From positions 6,363,730 to 6,427,729 of the forward strand of contig NW_020312867.1 of assembly GCF_003265705.1 (NCBI RefSeq): a stretch of DNA of 64,000 nucleotides. The letters run 5' to 3'. The notes beneath the pieces are model-generated. The model ran no database searches, was not told the DNA's origin, and saw only the letters and a program-made list of their open reading frames with translations. The first letter of the stretch is position 1. The number at the start of each line of letters is the position of its first letter. This stretch comes from Callorhinus ursinus (Eukaryota; Chordata; Mammalia; Carnivora; Otariidae). Below are positions 1 to 12,630 of this stretch, one piece after another. Position numbers and translations under genes: made by a program.

Positions 1-3000
1 AGTCTAAAAGGCTCCCCTGTCTGCTTAATGGCCAGAGGCATTAGCTGCCTGGACCACCCTGGCCAGCTGGCAGGGTGTCTCTTCTCATGCCCCAGCTAAG
101 AGTCTGCAGATCTGATCTCCTCCCGCCATGCTGGCCTCTTGGGATATGGCCATACTTGCTTGCTCTTTCCTAGGCACCCCTGCCATGCCAGCCCCCACCC
201 CTTCCCTCTCCTGCCCCAGGCCCCAGACTCGGGCCTATGTTCCTGTCCCAGGAAGGTGGGGCAGGAGGGGGGCAAGGAACAGGATGGAGACTTCTCGAGG
301 GGCTGTTGGGAAAATGCCTGGCTTCCTGGCCTCGTGTTAAAAAGAAAGAAAGGAAGCAAAGCAGCCTCCCCTGCTCAGCAGTTTGTCCCTGGCGGAGCAT
401 GGGGGCCTGGACAGTCCCTTGCCCTCCCCCAGCGCCAGGAGCACAAACAAAGGAGGCTGCCGAGGATCAGGAAGTCCAAGGATGGGAAATTCCAGGGCCT
501 CCCAGCTCCACGCTCCTTTTCCACCACCCCTGAGTGAGTCCAGGCGTAGAGGGGACAGAGAGTGAGAATCGGGTGTGCCCTCAGACCAGCCCCAGCTCCT
601 GGGGAAAGGGGCCTCTGCAGGCACACTCCGGTTTCCTTTGAGGTGACAAAATATTGTTTGCATGGCCGCAAACTAGGAGTTAGCAGTGGGCAACCCAATT
701 ACCTCCTGCAGGGGCCCTTCCTCGGAGACAGAATCGTCCACTCAGGTGGTGGTTCCTTCGCACCAGGCCCAGACTCCTCTGTCTGGTGCCAACCCCCTCT
801 GTGCCTGGCCCCTCCAGATCCTGCCTTCCGGTGGCCCGCCCAGGTGACCCCGTTCCAGCTGCTTCCTTTGCCCCTGCAGTCTTTCCTGTGCTGGCCTGGT
901 TGCTGGCCTGGCCCAGTTTTCGTACTCACTTGCTGTACGACATGGGGAGGGTACCTCATCTGTAAAATGGGGGTACAATTACTAGTACCCACCTCCTGGA
1001 GCAGGAGGGTCTGCGTGGAACTCCTAAGGAGTGCTGAGTAGCTGTCAGCTAAGTGATTGAACACTGTTCAGACCCTCTCTCCACAAAGCCATCTTGAGCT
1101 ACTCCAGAGCCCTCCAAGCTCTTCCTCCCCTGGGCGCTAATGGACTGGCCATCAGTCCCACCCTGCTGAGTGCAGGGCTTGTGCCCACAGGGATCCCCCA
1201 CCTTACCCAGACCGAATGCACGCACAGCAGAGCTCCTTAAATACTTGCTGGTCTGCTGATTCATATCCTTGGGAAAGAGGCTTTCCATCACCCTCTGAGC
1301 CAGCCCCAGGCCTCGGGTCTCTGTTTCCAAATCTGAACACCACTACAGGCTGGCTGGTCTCGTAGCTCCTCTGGGCCCTCCTGATGCCCACATCCTTCAA
1401 CATCCAGCCCCGCCTGGGTGACTGGCCATTGGCACAGGAAGCCCCGGGTGTCCCTGGACTAAGTTCTTCCATTCTGTAGGTGAAAGCTTGGGAGAACTGC
1501 CCCCATGTGCTCCACCTGGAGGAGCAAGACCCACTACCTCCTCTGAAAATTGCCTTGATTGATGCATGCCATTGGAGCCCAGCTGTGGAGGTCAGCACTT
1601 GGCTTGGCTAGGGTCGAGACTCAACATCACTGATTATTTCCAAGGCCCCTAAAACCAAGGCTAGCCCTTGGGCAGGTTTCAGTTTTCTTTGTCAAAGAGT
1701 GTTGAGACGTTTCTTTGAGAGATCCCTCTGCCTCTCTCACCCAGCAGCCTGCTGGATCATGGCGGCCCTGTGACCCTTGCGAACACCTACCTCACCAGTG
1801 GTATCAGGTTATTTTTAACGGCTCAGGCATGGCTGCTCTGTGTGTTGACCACAGCGGGGGCTGGCCTGTCTCAGCAGAGCCCAGGGAAGCCGCTGCTAAC
1901 CCCTTCATGAGTCCACCTGAGCTTATGCCCAGCCTGGCATGCGTCTCACCTGTGAGCGCATGACTCCACAGAGCTCCCAATGGCCCCTGCTCCTCACCTC
2001 TTTCCTACCAAGCCGATCCTCTTGATGTGAGCCACTTATCACCTCCAGAACCGTGGGGCTCCTGACTGCCCCAAACCCTGCCTGCCTTTCTCCTCACCGC
2101 GGTCCCACCGCCAGCTCCCTGGCACCTTCCTCACCTGGAATGCCCCCTGCCTGCCATGGTCCTGCCTCCCCACCAGAACTCTCACTTCTGGAGGCACAGG
2201 CGCGAGCATTTCACTGCCCTTGGATCGCTGATGGATTTGTGTGTGTGTGCCCAGGGTGGCCAGGCTCCTCTTCTTGAGCCCTCCCAGCTCGCCTCTGGGC
2301 GCTGGAGGTGGTTTCTGAGCTGTGGCCATGCTGGGGGGGGGGGAGGGGAACAGGCCAAGGAAGACCCCTCCTCCCTCCTCCTGAGAGTGCCATCCTAGCC
2401 ATTGCTTTTTTTTTTCCCCCTAAACCAGGCTGTACCTGGTGTTATTAAAGATAACCTTCTCATAAGCGGTCGTGGCAGGCCAGGGGTGTCCATCAGTAAA
2501 AAGAACACAGTGGCCGACCTCCATGGATGGCCAAACACAGAGAGTCACCATGACACTCGATGAGGTCTTCCTTTGCAACTCTGACCAGCCATCCTTAGGG
2601 CAAGGGCAGCCTTGCCCACAGCTTTTCACCAGACAGCCATGTCTCTGAGGAAATGAAACGGAAATGGCAGAATTCTCTGTCTGAAGACCCAGGATCTGAA
2701 AACAGGAACCATGGCTCTTTGGAGTGACACACCACCTCAGTGCGGTTGCTCAAATGTCTGCCTCACATAGTGCTTCCAGCCCTGTCGATCTGGGGGGAGG
2801 CAGGTCCTAACATGCCCCTGGGTTTCAGGAGGTCAAGTCTGGGCTGAGGGTGAGGTGGCGAGAAGAGAACCCGAGGACAATGAAACCGATTTTAGTTCCC
2901 TCACAGCGCCAGGCGTCTGTTAGAAGGCACCAGCTTGCAGCCGGACCAGAACCCTCTGCCACAGAACAAAGAGGAAATCTCTATTAAAAAAAAAAAAAAA

Positions 3001-3317
3001 AAAAAGTTCAGCCCATTTTAAGCCAGTTTCTGAGATATCAGTGACATTTAGTTCTTCCTTGAAGAACACAAAAACTCTGTGACAACACAGCTTCAAAAAG
3101 CAAAACATAGTTCTGTATTTTCATAAAACTTGATTAAAAAATGTTATTCAACCTGTATGGTCCCCAGAAGTAAAGCACCTCAAAAGGACACCCCTAGTCC
3201 CCCAGACTCAGTCTACATGGACTCCATTTTCTGTAGGACTGTTTTATCCATATCAACCAGGGGACTCCCTTGTCCCCTTTGGGTAGCTTCACCCCCTTGT
3301 TTGCAGGGGCTTTTTTC

Positions 3318-3645
3318 CTTTATTGTAAATTATTTATAACATAAAACTTGTCATTTTAGTAATTTTTAAGTGTACATTCGGTGACATTATTTATATTCAC
3401 ACCGTTGGGCAACCATCACCACTGTGTGTTTCCCAAAACGTTTTCACCACCCCAAGCAGAAACCATGTACCCATGAGGCAATAACTTCCCATTCCCAAGC
3501 CGCAGTCCCTCATAACCTCTATTCGACTTTCTGGCTCAGTGAGTCTGCCTATCCTAGATACTCCATCCAAGTGCAAGCATACAGTGTTTGCCCTTTTGCG
3601 TCTGGCTTCTTTCACTCAGCATAGTGTTTTCAAGGTTGCAGGGGC
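3318..3645 (-). mobile_element. Old L1 3' end (ORF2 C-terminus and 3' UTR)
   Basis: Read on the minus strand, the right part gives NLENTMLSERSQTQKGKHC, a decayed L1 ORF2 C-terminus. The left part is the L1M-type 3' UTR (reverse complement of TAACATAAAACTTGTCATTT and CAACCATCACCACTG). The same region recurs at 12440-13480, 24330-24840 and 53480-53900. Non-functional relic. Confidence 0.8.
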
Positions 3646-4199
3646 CTTCCTGGCCTGGCCTCTGGCTCCCCCACTGGGGCCCCGGCACCCACTTGCTTTT
3701 CAGCCCATCTCTCCAGCACGGCGGTGACGGTGGATGGCAGGCTTCATCCAGCCCAGAAGTCACTCCTGCTTCTCCTTCTCGCACTGCTCAAATCCCAGCC
3801 CTTGAAGAGAACTAGGTACTGGCGGGAGCTTTGGGCCAAAAGCCTGGAGTCTTGGAGGCAGGAAAAGGAGGCCAGAGAACTGGGTAACCACGACTCTTCC
3901 CCAGGCAGAGGGTGAAGCAGGGTCAAGTGACTAACGGACCGAATGAGACCCCATTTAGGGTGACAGGCCCCAGCAGGTGGCTCCAGGGTTTTGAGATTGG
4001 TCATCTGAGGTGTCTGAAGACATCTGAAGAGGAAGCTAGACTGGGGAGAAGGGTGACAGGCTCCCTTTTAATCATGCTCCCCATCTTCCTTGATTTATTC
4101 CTGTGCCATTTAAGTCTGTCCCTTGGGGCACCCACAGCGGCAGCTAAGATGCAGAACACAATGGGTGGGTAGTGTTCACTGCAGCAGCCCCTGCAGAAG

Positions 4200-4900
4200 G
4201 CAGCTTAGCCAGAAGTTTTCACTGTCTTGGAACAGTCCTACCCTTTGACCCATGAATTCCATTTTTTGGACTCATCCAAAAAGGACACAATCAGGGGCGC
4301 CTGGGTGGGCTCAGTCAGTTAAACGTCCAACTCTTGGTTTTGGCTCAGGTCATGATCTTGGGGTCATGAGGTGGAGTCCCATATCAGGCTCTGCATTCAG
4401 TGCAGAATCTGTGTGAGATTCTGTCTCCCTCTCCCTCTGCCCTTCCCACCGCTTGCACGAATGCCCGCGCTATACATAAATAAACAGATAAACAAACAAA
4501 TAAATAAATAAATAAAATCTTTACAAAAGACACAATCAGAAATACATACCAATATTCATGCACAAAGATGTTCCCTCTAGTACTGTTTTTAATAACCCCC
4601 AATAGGAAACAACCTAAGTAGCCAATCATGAGTGAATGACTTAAATAAATTATTGTAAAATAGTACACAGCTATAGAAATGCTATCTGCAAAGAAAAGCA
4701 AGATTTTTGATGGTGGGGGAAATGACTATGACGATGTTAAAAAAAATTTTTTTAAGCGGACTACATAATTTTCTGTATGCATTTTAATATCAAGTACATA
4801 AGGAAGAGAAATCATAGAAAAGAAAAAACAAACAGAAGCATATGCCAAGCTGCTTAGTGCTGTTATTGTTTTTTTTTTTTTTCTTTACATCTTTCCACAC
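4200..4900 (+). mobile_element. Old L1 ORF2/3' end fragment, split by a SINE
   Basis: Decayed ORF2-end sequence on the plus strand (ACCCTTTGACCCATGAATTC, later GGAAACAACCTAAGTAGCC and AAATAAATTATTGTAAAATA) continues on both sides of the SINE at 4294-4526. Confidence 0.7.
4294..4526 (+). mobile_element. CAN-SINE (tRNA-derived, Carnivora)
   Basis: Begins GGGCGCCTGGGTGGGCTCAG, ends in (AAAT)n and AAAATCTTTAC. Flanked by the target-site duplication AAGGACACAATCA / AAGACACAATCA (4281-4293 and 4527-4538). It lies inside an older L1, so it is the younger insertion. Confidence 0.93.
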
Positions 4901-5592
4901 ATTGCAAATGCTCTACAAAAAAGAACATGTGTTACTTTGATCTTCAGGACAAGAAAGCAATAAATGGGAGGACCAGGTCTCCTCTCCATGTGATTAAGGA
5001 GGGACCAGAATTTGGGAGGCAGGTACTGGAGGCCTGGGCCAGACCTGTGAGCCATGTGGTACCTGCCCATGCTTTTGGGGGGACACTGTGGGGGTGGGAG
5101 ATGGGGTCAGGTGGTGGCGGCATGTGTGCACCAGGAAGCTGGCTCAGACCGGGGCCGGAAGCATAAATGTCTTTGAGGGCCTGGCAAGTATCATACTCAC
5201 GTGAAAATGTGCATAGGAAATGGCGGGGACTATGACAAAACGGCGAGCTCCTGTCCCATCTGCAAGAAGGGGCTTCGGCAAAGCTGCAGTGGTTGTTGGC
5301 CACATGTTAAGGTGGGCCCTGGAATGACCAGAACTTCCGTTTCTCAGAGCCGCCAAATAGTCCTGATTTTTCACCTGTGAACTCTTCCTAAACACTGGCC
5401 CCCAACTGCAACCTCTTCTCAGCACCTTTGGTCCACATCCACAGGCCAGCTGTGGCCCGCCAGCTCGCAGGTCCGGCCTGTGCCTTCCTCCTCCTCAGGC
5501 TCTGTGTTCTCTGCGTGGGTGACAGGGTGTGGTGTTTGCCAGGGGAACCTGGGCACAGACTCAGAGTGGCTTCCTTTTGTTCTTTCTGCCAG

Positions 5593-5702
5593 AAAACGAA
5601 CCTCCCTCTCCCCTGGTCTCCGGGATTATCGATTACAACATGCCCCTTACCTCCACGTACCTGAAGCAGATGAAGTTGCGAGTGATGAACTCCCAGGAAC
5701 AG
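5593..5702 (+). CDS. NOL4L: NOL4L coding exon (long isoform only)
   Basis: Internal exon of nucleolar protein 4-like, a poorly characterised nuclear protein of the NOL4 family. The 110-nt exon follows a pyrimidine-rich tract and AG at 5591-5592 and ends at a strong donor, CAG|GTAAGC, at 5703. It enters with two bases of a split codon, then encodes 36 residues beginning [18 protein letters not shown] and ending MNSQEQ. The phase-0 end joins exactly to the next exon ([11 protein letters not shown]), giving the join I know from the NOL4 and NOL4L family. Because it lies upstream of the internal CpG-island promoter, it should belong only to transcripts from the distal promoter, whose first exons are outside the window. 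Exon recognition rests on my memory of family sequences plus splice sites and frame; all three agree. Confidence 0.93.
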
Positions 5703-7349
5703 GTAAGCCGTCCATCTCCCCTCTCCCTGCCTGGAAGCGTCCTAACCGGCCTGGATGTGGTTGGTTCTTTCCAAGATGTGGGGCCACAGCATGTGTAAAC
5801 ACACTGGAAATCAAAGAGGCCCTTATCTGGTCATCTGGGCCTTGCTGTCCAGGCCGAGGGGAAGGAAAGAATGTGTTCCTAGTTAGGGGGTCTGCTGGGC
5901 AGACCGCCCTGCCTGGTCTTCAGTGAAACCCAGGAAGTTCATGCTTCGTAGAACTTTCCCCAAGGGCATGAGCAAGGGAGGGGTTGTGCATGAGCTGTAG
6001 ACCTTGGCTCTTCAGTTGTTCTCTCTGCTTTGCTCTTTGTCTGCAATGTCGCTCACCTCCTTTCCCCAGGGAGGTGAGAGAGGGGCCCTGGGTGCTCGCC
6101 TGTGGCCTCTGTCACTCTGGGGGCCCAGAGAGGCCAGAAGGTTGGGCCTCAGAGGGTGGCCCGCGTGAGATAAGGCCCTGGGGCCCCCTCTGGCTGTCCA
6201 AGACTCCCCAGCTGTAGATTGCCAAGTGCTTTCAGGCACCATGGAAACAGGCTATGAAAAGAAAACCACTCTTGCCTACCTCCCTACACAGTCTACCTTC
6301 TAGCCCTTTGCAAAGCAAGTAGCATGACTGTCCTTCAAGGAAGGACTAGGTGAATGCCACCCCCTCCCTCCACCACCGCCTAAAACCAGGGTCATAATTT
6401 CTCACCTCCGGCTTCAAATTTTCTCATCTGTTGTGACATATGAACCTACCATATCTTTGAGGCCTACCTAGGGGAATAGGTCTCCCCTCTCCCCAACTAA
6501 AAGTCTGACTTCCAGCTCTGGGGGCATGCTGTCCCACATACTGCTGGTCTCCTTGACAACCCGAGCATGCGTACACAGAGTGGGTGCTGGTACCACAGCC
6601 AGCTCCGAGGTGATGTAACAGGACGTGTTCAGGTAGCATCTGGGGCTGTGGCACCCAGTTCGAGGATTTGAGCTGGCTGGCTTGACCATGCCACGTTCTG
6701 CCCTCCCCTAAGGGAGGAGGGATGGTGTGTCCTCCAATCTCCATGCCCTAGCCCCTAAATGTTGAAGGAAGTAAGCTTTGTTCTGGGTGATAGAGTTGTT
6801 TGTGTCTCTGTGTCTCCTACGTCTTCTCACCTGAGGTGGTCTATTCTGTGATGGTTACACCCCTAAGAAATGTCACGTGATCCAAAATAATGTTAGTGGG
6901 GAAAATGGTGTGGGGGTTTCTAACTCACAACAGTAAAATTGTTTCTGTGCAGGAATGTCAGTAATAAAGGTGGGGTTTTGTTACTAGTTATAAACTCTAA
7001 ACACCACTGTGCATGTTCAGCAGGAGATCTCGGACTCCCATTCAAGAGTAATTTCTTTTCCTGTAACGATCTGCACTGTCATGAGCACCTGGCTTCTCAC
7101 ACGTTCTTATCACCGTTCTCATCTGTCACCGTGAAGTGCAGAGCCACCTGAACAGCTGGTAGCACAGCCTCACGGCTCTTTCCTTCCTACGAAGTGGTGC
7201 TAGATCCAGATCACCACCGGAACCAGTAGTGGTCAGTGTAGCCCATGTTGTGATCCCTCATTACTGGATCCTGTTGTAGTTTGTCCTGTTATACAAATTC
7301 TTACTGTCTGTGGGGAATTAAATCTATTGGTTAGGTACATTGGCAAGGA

Positions 7350-7800
7350 CTCAATCATTCAACCAATATTTATGGAGCCCTACTCCATGAGCCAGGCTCT
7401 AGGGAGGAGCAAGTCTTAGGAACTACTGTTATTAGTTCTTATGATTTGGGGGAAACAGACACTAATGAAAAAAAATCACACACCAGTGCCCAGCTCAGAG
7501 CAGGTCGCAATAAACAGTGGGGGGAAAGATGAGTCAGTCATCACAGTGCACCTGTGACGAGGGCTGTGCGTGAGGACACATGGTGCTGTGAGTACTCTTA
7601 GATGGGCATGACAGGTGAATCAAAGCAGGGCTTTGCTTCAGAAAGGGATGCATGAGCTGAGATGGAGGTCTGAAGGGAAGAGCTCCAGGCCAAGGAAACA
7701 GCTTGTGCAAAGGCCCTGTGGCTCGAGGGAGGACAGCACCCATGAGAATCTGAGAGGCTGATATGGCTGGTGCAGAGAGTGTGAGGTATTCTGTTGCTGA
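7350..7800 (-). repeat. Ancient dispersed repeat, family uncertain (L2-like end)
   Basis: Starts TCATTCAACCAATATTTATG, continues through GAGCCAGGCTCTAGGGAGGAG and GCTTGTGCAAAGGCCCTGTG. The same order of phrases occurs at 20975-21330 and, more decayed, near 25700-25850, 52100-52400 and 54740-54990, so it is a dispersed repeat. I cannot name the family with certainty. Confidence 0.55.
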
Positions 7801-9743
7801 AGAAAAAGGGAGAAGACACACATGCTGGGCAAAGAAGCACTCGATGGGTATCTGTGAATGAACCGAAGTTCATGAAACAAGATGGTTGAATTACCCTGCT
7901 GAGGTTTGGGCTACTCACAAAGGAAAGGCAGATTGTGGGAAGGTGTTTTTCCCCCGGGTACTCTGAGAGTCCAGCTGGGGCTGATGTTGAGAGTAGGTGT
8001 CTCAGAGTCGACTGTATCTTCCTCGCCTTCATTCGTAGTTTCCCAGGTGGGGGTCTTCGGACAGTATCCAATGTTCTCCCTTGTGCTGCAGGAGATCAAA
8101 GGTGTAGACCTTCCTTGCACACACCGGGCAGGGGAAACAACATCACACCTAGCACATGTGGTCTTTCATCTGCCAGGCTCCAGCACTTGCCACATAGCCC
8201 TGAGCTGTCTAGGCCTCAGTCTCTCAGGCAGTCCCTGTTCTATAGCTGGGCACATGGCAAAACAAGCAATCCCAGTGCTCACCAGATTATTTCTCTGCAG
8301 GAGCAAGGAAGGGCCAAGGACCCAGAGGTCTCTGATTCTTCATCTTTGAGTTGGAATGAAAAATACATATATTTGAATTGGTAGCTTCTCTGCTGCAGAG
8401 AGGTCAGAGTTGGGCTCCCCTTGGGGTCAGTCAATGGGCTGCTATACAAATGCAGCTGGGGGCCCGGCTCTGCCACTGTCAAGTCCCATGTGCTGACAAG
8501 GCTCTGAAAGTGGCTTCGTTCCCTGAAGCATCCCTCTGACCCCGCAATGCTGACAGAGGGCACCTACCGTGTTTGCAAATCACTCGTGCAGGCCGTATGG
8601 AAAATCAACCCAGTTCTAAAGGAACAGGAGCTGGGATACATGATATTTTATTAATGCCAAACAAAGCTCTACATCTAAAAACTCTGGGTGAGAAAAATCC
8701 CGATAATTCGCTTTTTCCAGGCTGAGATATCTAGGAGACAAGTAGTAAGGCAAATAGAACATTTTCCCCTCACTTTGCTTGGAGCAGGCAATGAACAAGG
8801 TGGTGGAGTTTACGTGTGAACTGGACAGAACCAAGTTACTTGTTGTCCAGTTGCATCAGATTAATATGCGGGGAAATGGGCCCTTCTCCACAGAGGATAT
8901 TAGGTAACATAAAAATCTAATAATATTCACACAAAGAAAAAAGATTCTTCTTGAGGGCTGATTCAATGCAGCAAATATTTATGGTGTCCTCCATATGCAA
9001 GACATTGGGGGTTCAGACTCCAGCCTCCCAGGATCTCCTCCCTAAGACACAGAGCCCAGGAGCTAATATCTCAGTGGCCACACTGAGCTGAAAATAGGGG
9101 AGTGTAGTGCCCTATAAACTCTTTTATTTCCCCTTACTTGGGAAAATTCTTATAAAGACATAAAACGGAAATCACATTTAGTTCTACCGAGGAACGTACG
9201 AGGAATACATTTTCTTGGGGGCAGGATAGGAAGACTTCATGAGACGTGGACTGCCTTGGAAAATGCTCTGTAGCGTTCTCGGATAAAATGAGGTCCCAGG
9301 GAGGGGGGCCGCACTCACAGGGTAAGAGGCGGGCCTCGGTGTCCTCTACAGTGGCCCAGCTGGCAAATCCCCTTTTAGGGCTGTGGGCCCTAAAGATACA
9401 CCAAAGAGTAGCACTAGGGTCTCTTCTCCACGCAGCCACTGGATTTCTTTTCTGCGTAACTTGGTTTTCTCTTCTTTTAATTACATAGGTAACACCTGGC
9501 CACAATAGCCAAAAGCAAAAGCATGGTGATAAAAATCGCCACCATCCCACCACTCAGGTCACTGTGAATATTTTGGGGTCCAGCCTTCCAGACTATTGAA
9601 TAGAAAGAGGATTAGCCTCTACAAACAACCTGCTTTGCTTTTCCAGTGCTCATTTTCCATTTTATCAGAGCCTCTTTATCCTCTGGGCCTAGATGTTTCT
9701 ACCTACCAGATAAGCTGGTTTTATAATTTTCTTGTCATTCACT

Positions 9744-10143
9744 NNNNNNNNNNNNNNNNNNNNNNNNNNNNNNNNNNNNNNNNNNNNNNNNNNNNNNNNN
9801 NNNNNNNNNNNNNNNNNNNNNNNNNNNNNNNNNNNNNNNNNNNNNNNNNNNNNNNNNNNNNNNNNNNNNNNNNNNNNNNNNNNNNNNNNNNNNNNNNNNN
9901 NNNNNNNNNNNNNNNNNNNNNNNNNNNNNNNNNNNNNNNNNNNNNNNNNNNNNNNNNNNNNNNNNNNNNNNNNNNNNNNNNNNNNNNNNNNNNNNNNNNN
10001 NNNNNNNNNNNNNNNNNNNNNNNNNNNNNNNNNNNNNNNNNNNNNNNNNNNNNNNNNNNNNNNNNNNNNNNNNNNNNNNNNNNNNNNNNNNNNNNNNNNN
10101 NNNNNNNNNNNNNNNNNNNNNNNNNNNNNNNNNNNNNNNNNNN
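9744..10143. other. Assembly gap of 400 N
   Basis: Exactly 400 unknown bases, immediately followed by an (ATCC)n microsatellite, so the gap probably reflects an unresolved simple repeat. The round size suggests a placeholder. Confidence 1.
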
Positions 10144-10148
10144 GTATT

Positions 10149-10251
10149 CATCCATCCATCCATCCATCCATCCATCCATCCATCCATCCACCCATCCATC
10201 CACCCATCCATCCATCCACCCACCCATCCACCCATCCACCCATCCATCCAT
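10149..10251. repeat. (ATCC)n microsatellite
   Basis: About 25 tetranucleotide units, with C-for-T variants (ACCC) becoming more frequent towards the right. It borders the N gap, so its true length is unknown. Confidence 0.97.
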
Positions 10252-10470
10252 TGCTCACTGTAGCCAGGCATAGCTGCAGGTGCTAAGGAGATAGTGGTGA
10301 ACAGAAGAGAGTCTATGCCCTGCTAACTCTCACAGTTCAGTGAGAGAGACAAGGAAAACCAAAATCAACACTCTGGGGTTTTAGAGGAGGAACAGAGGAA
10401 GAACAAGGGAGTGAGCTGGGTGGGTGCTCTTGTAAGGCACTGGATTATTATTAATTAGGCTCCTGTTCTG

Positions 10471-10637
10471 GGGCAGCTGGGTGACTCAGGTGGTTAAACG
10501 TCTGACTCTTGGTTTTGGCTCAGGTCATGATCTCAGAGTTGTGGGCCCCTGCACTGGGTGTAGAGCCTGCTTAAGATTCTCTCTCTCCCTCTCCCTCTGC
10601 CCTCCCCCACCTTCCCTCTCTAAAATAAATAAATAAA
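10471..10637 (+). mobile_element. CAN-SINE, older type
   Basis: GGGGCAGCTGGGTGACTCAG head, CTCTTGGTTTTGGCTCAGG body, AAATAAATAAA tail. Flanked by AATTAGGCTCCTGTTCTGG and AATTAGGCACCTGTTCTGG duplications. Confidence 0.92.
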
Positions 10638-10654
10638 ATTAGGCACCTGTTCTG

Positions 10655-10815
10655 GGTGGAGCACTTCACACCCTTAACCCCTTGCTTTCACAGCTCTGGA
10701 GGGTCCCCTTATTATCCTCATTTGGCAGATCCCGTAGCTGTGGCTCAGAAAGGTTCAGCACTTGCTCAAGGTCACACAACCACTGACATGAATGAAACTC
10801 AGATCTCTCCCATCT
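10655..10815 (-). mobile_element. MIR remnant
   Basis: Antisense MIR core: ATTATCCTCATTTGGCAGAT, GGCTCAGAAAGGTTCAGCAC, CTCAAGGTCACACAACCACT. Edges approximate. Confidence 0.7.
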
Positions 10816-11359
10816 CTGAACCTGTGCACCTGCCAGGGCCCCAACTGAAACAGATGTGCCACCTGTGGGGTTGGTGGAGGGAAAATGTCCTTGGCAGAGA
10901 TGCTGACAGAGCACGTCAGGGTTTTGTTTGGCCTGGGAACTGGGATCTGCCTCAAATACGTGATGCTTAAGGAAATACCGCAAGAAGAATTTGGCCCGGG
11001 GTGGGGGGGGGCGGGGCTGGGGTTGGGAGGGAGGTCACCCCTACCTTGCAAATGCTCAGTGATCTGCAGGGGTACACATACAATTTGATATGCATATTAT
11101 GGGTGATGGTATCCTGATCTTCCCTGAGATCCCTATGTTTGAACTGAGACCCTAATGTAGAAATCATATCCAGATCTGGAAGGAGAGAGACAGATTGTAC
11201 TCCTGCTCCGGACACAAACTTCCATTTTATAGATATGGAGGCTGAGACCCCTGGATCAGCTCTTTTTTGGTTCCCACACCCCCTCGATTCCTTTGCTCTG
11301 CCCAGAGTGGGAAGGCTGTCAGCACCTCCTTCAGCCTCCCCTTTCTCCAGTTCCTGAAG

Positions 11360-11490
11360 CAGCGCTAATGTCCTGCTAATGGTTTTAATGGTTCTCCCAG
11401 CAGCGTGTGAAGCGGAGCTGCTCCATTGTTTAAGCCCCAGTCACGGCGCGGGGGGTCAGAAAATCGGGAGCTCCATTAACCTCTGCCTCT
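11360..11490. promoter_or_regulatory. Candidate homeodomain/SOX cluster
   Basis: Three TAATG cores within 25 bp (11366, 11377 and 11386), a CCATTGTT SOX-like site at 11423-11430 and CCATTAA at 11473, in a repeat-free patch just before an MIR. Functional role is inferred from motif density alone. Confidence 0.3.
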
Positions 11491-11734
11491 CTCTCCCCTG
11501 CCTCTCTCCTGGCCCAGAGTTTTGCTTGGGTCCTAGAGGGTCAGAGAGGAGGGGGAGGATTCCCCTTCTCCTCTCCCCAGCACACACGTGGGGCCTGCAA
11601 GGTCCACAGCCCCGGCCCCCCAGGCCCCTGGCATCTCCAGAGCTCCGGCCCTCACGCTCCTTGCAGCCAGCCAGCATGGAGCAGCCCTTTCTTAGCCGGG
11701 ATGCCAGCCCACCCCCTAAGCAAAGACCCTCGAG

Positions 11735-11915
11735 GCGGGCTGAGGGTACCAATTCCACTGCCTCCCAGCTGTGTGACTTGGGGCGAATTGCTTCACTCCC
11801 GGTGCTTTATTACTTGGGAGTAATAATAATACACCTAACTCACAGCATTATTCCAAGAGTTAAATGATGCAAAGCAAGCTCAGGACTTAGCGCGGCGCCT
11901 GGCACACGAGCGAGA
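11735..11915 (+). mobile_element. MIR remnant
   Basis: Sense MIR phrases: CAGCTGTGTGACTTGGGGC, GAGTAATAATAATACACCTA, GAGTTAAATGATGCAAAGC and GCGCCTGGCACAC. Confidence 0.75.
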
Positions 11916-12502
11916 AGCACGGGGGAAATCTCGGTGACCTCTGCTGCAATTATGCACCTGGTATCTAAACAGACACAGTGAATGACCTTGTCCAGGAGAC
12001 CAGGACCATAAAGATGAATAAGAGTATAATTGTTCTCAGGGAGCTTTTCTTAGTAGTTGGGACCGCAGTCATGGAGCTGTGACCCAGACAGAAAACAGAG
12101 GCAAGAAGGGGCCAGGAACCCGCCAGGCGGTTCAGGGGACATTTGCTTATTTTAAAACCCCCCTGGGCAAAGAGGGCCCAGGTGAGGGGAGTTGAGAGGT
12201 GACAGCTCTAGGAGGCTTAGCCAGTTTGAAGAAAGGAGGAGGAAGAAGAAAAGCGAACGACAAGAGGTGCAGAGCATGGGCCTTCCTTGTAGTGAGGCTG
12301 CATGAGAGCCCTTTCCTCGGCCGGCACTGAGGAGCTGGGCAAGGATTTGGGCAGGAAATGAACACAGTCCACGTGTGGAACTTTCTCAGGTTCCAATCTC
12401 CGTAAGTGTAGGAGGATATAAGCCCACTCCAAAAAGCTCTCCACATTCACTTTTTTTTAATTGTGATAAAATATTTGTAACATAAAATTTGCCACTTTAA
12501 CG

Positions 12503-12618
12503 ATTTTTTAAAGTTTATTTGTATTTTTTAGTAATCTCTACACCCAACATGGGGCTCAAACTCATAACCCTGAGATCAAGAGTCGTGTGCTCTTCAGACT
12601 GAGCCAGTCAGGCACGCT
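12503..12618 (-). mobile_element. Short CAN-SINE
   Basis: Reverse complement begins GCGTGCCTGACTGGCTCAG and has TGTTGGGTGTAGAGATTACT near its tail. Target duplication GCCACTTTAACG (12491-12502) / GCCATTTTAACC (12619-12630). Confidence 0.88.
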
Positions 12619-12630
12619 GCCATTTTAACC

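Larger units (their letters stand above)
1..5592 (+). other. NOL4L: Intron of NOL4L (3' part of an upstream intron)
   Basis: No coding exon is recognisable before 5593. It holds a possible MIR remnant (about 940-1050), a 20-A run (2986-3005), an L1 3' end on the minus strand (3318-3645), an L1 relic on the plus strand (4200-4900) split by a SINE, and otherwise unique sequence. The stretch 631-725 has a FOX-like TGTTTGC and CCAATTACC in a repeat-free context. ORFs up to 159 codons here show no protein family features. Confidence 0.8.

Noticed and set aside
9596..10286. ORFs reading IHPSIHPS or MDGWMDGW repeats
   Set aside because: They are translations of the (ATCC)n microsatellite and the N gap.
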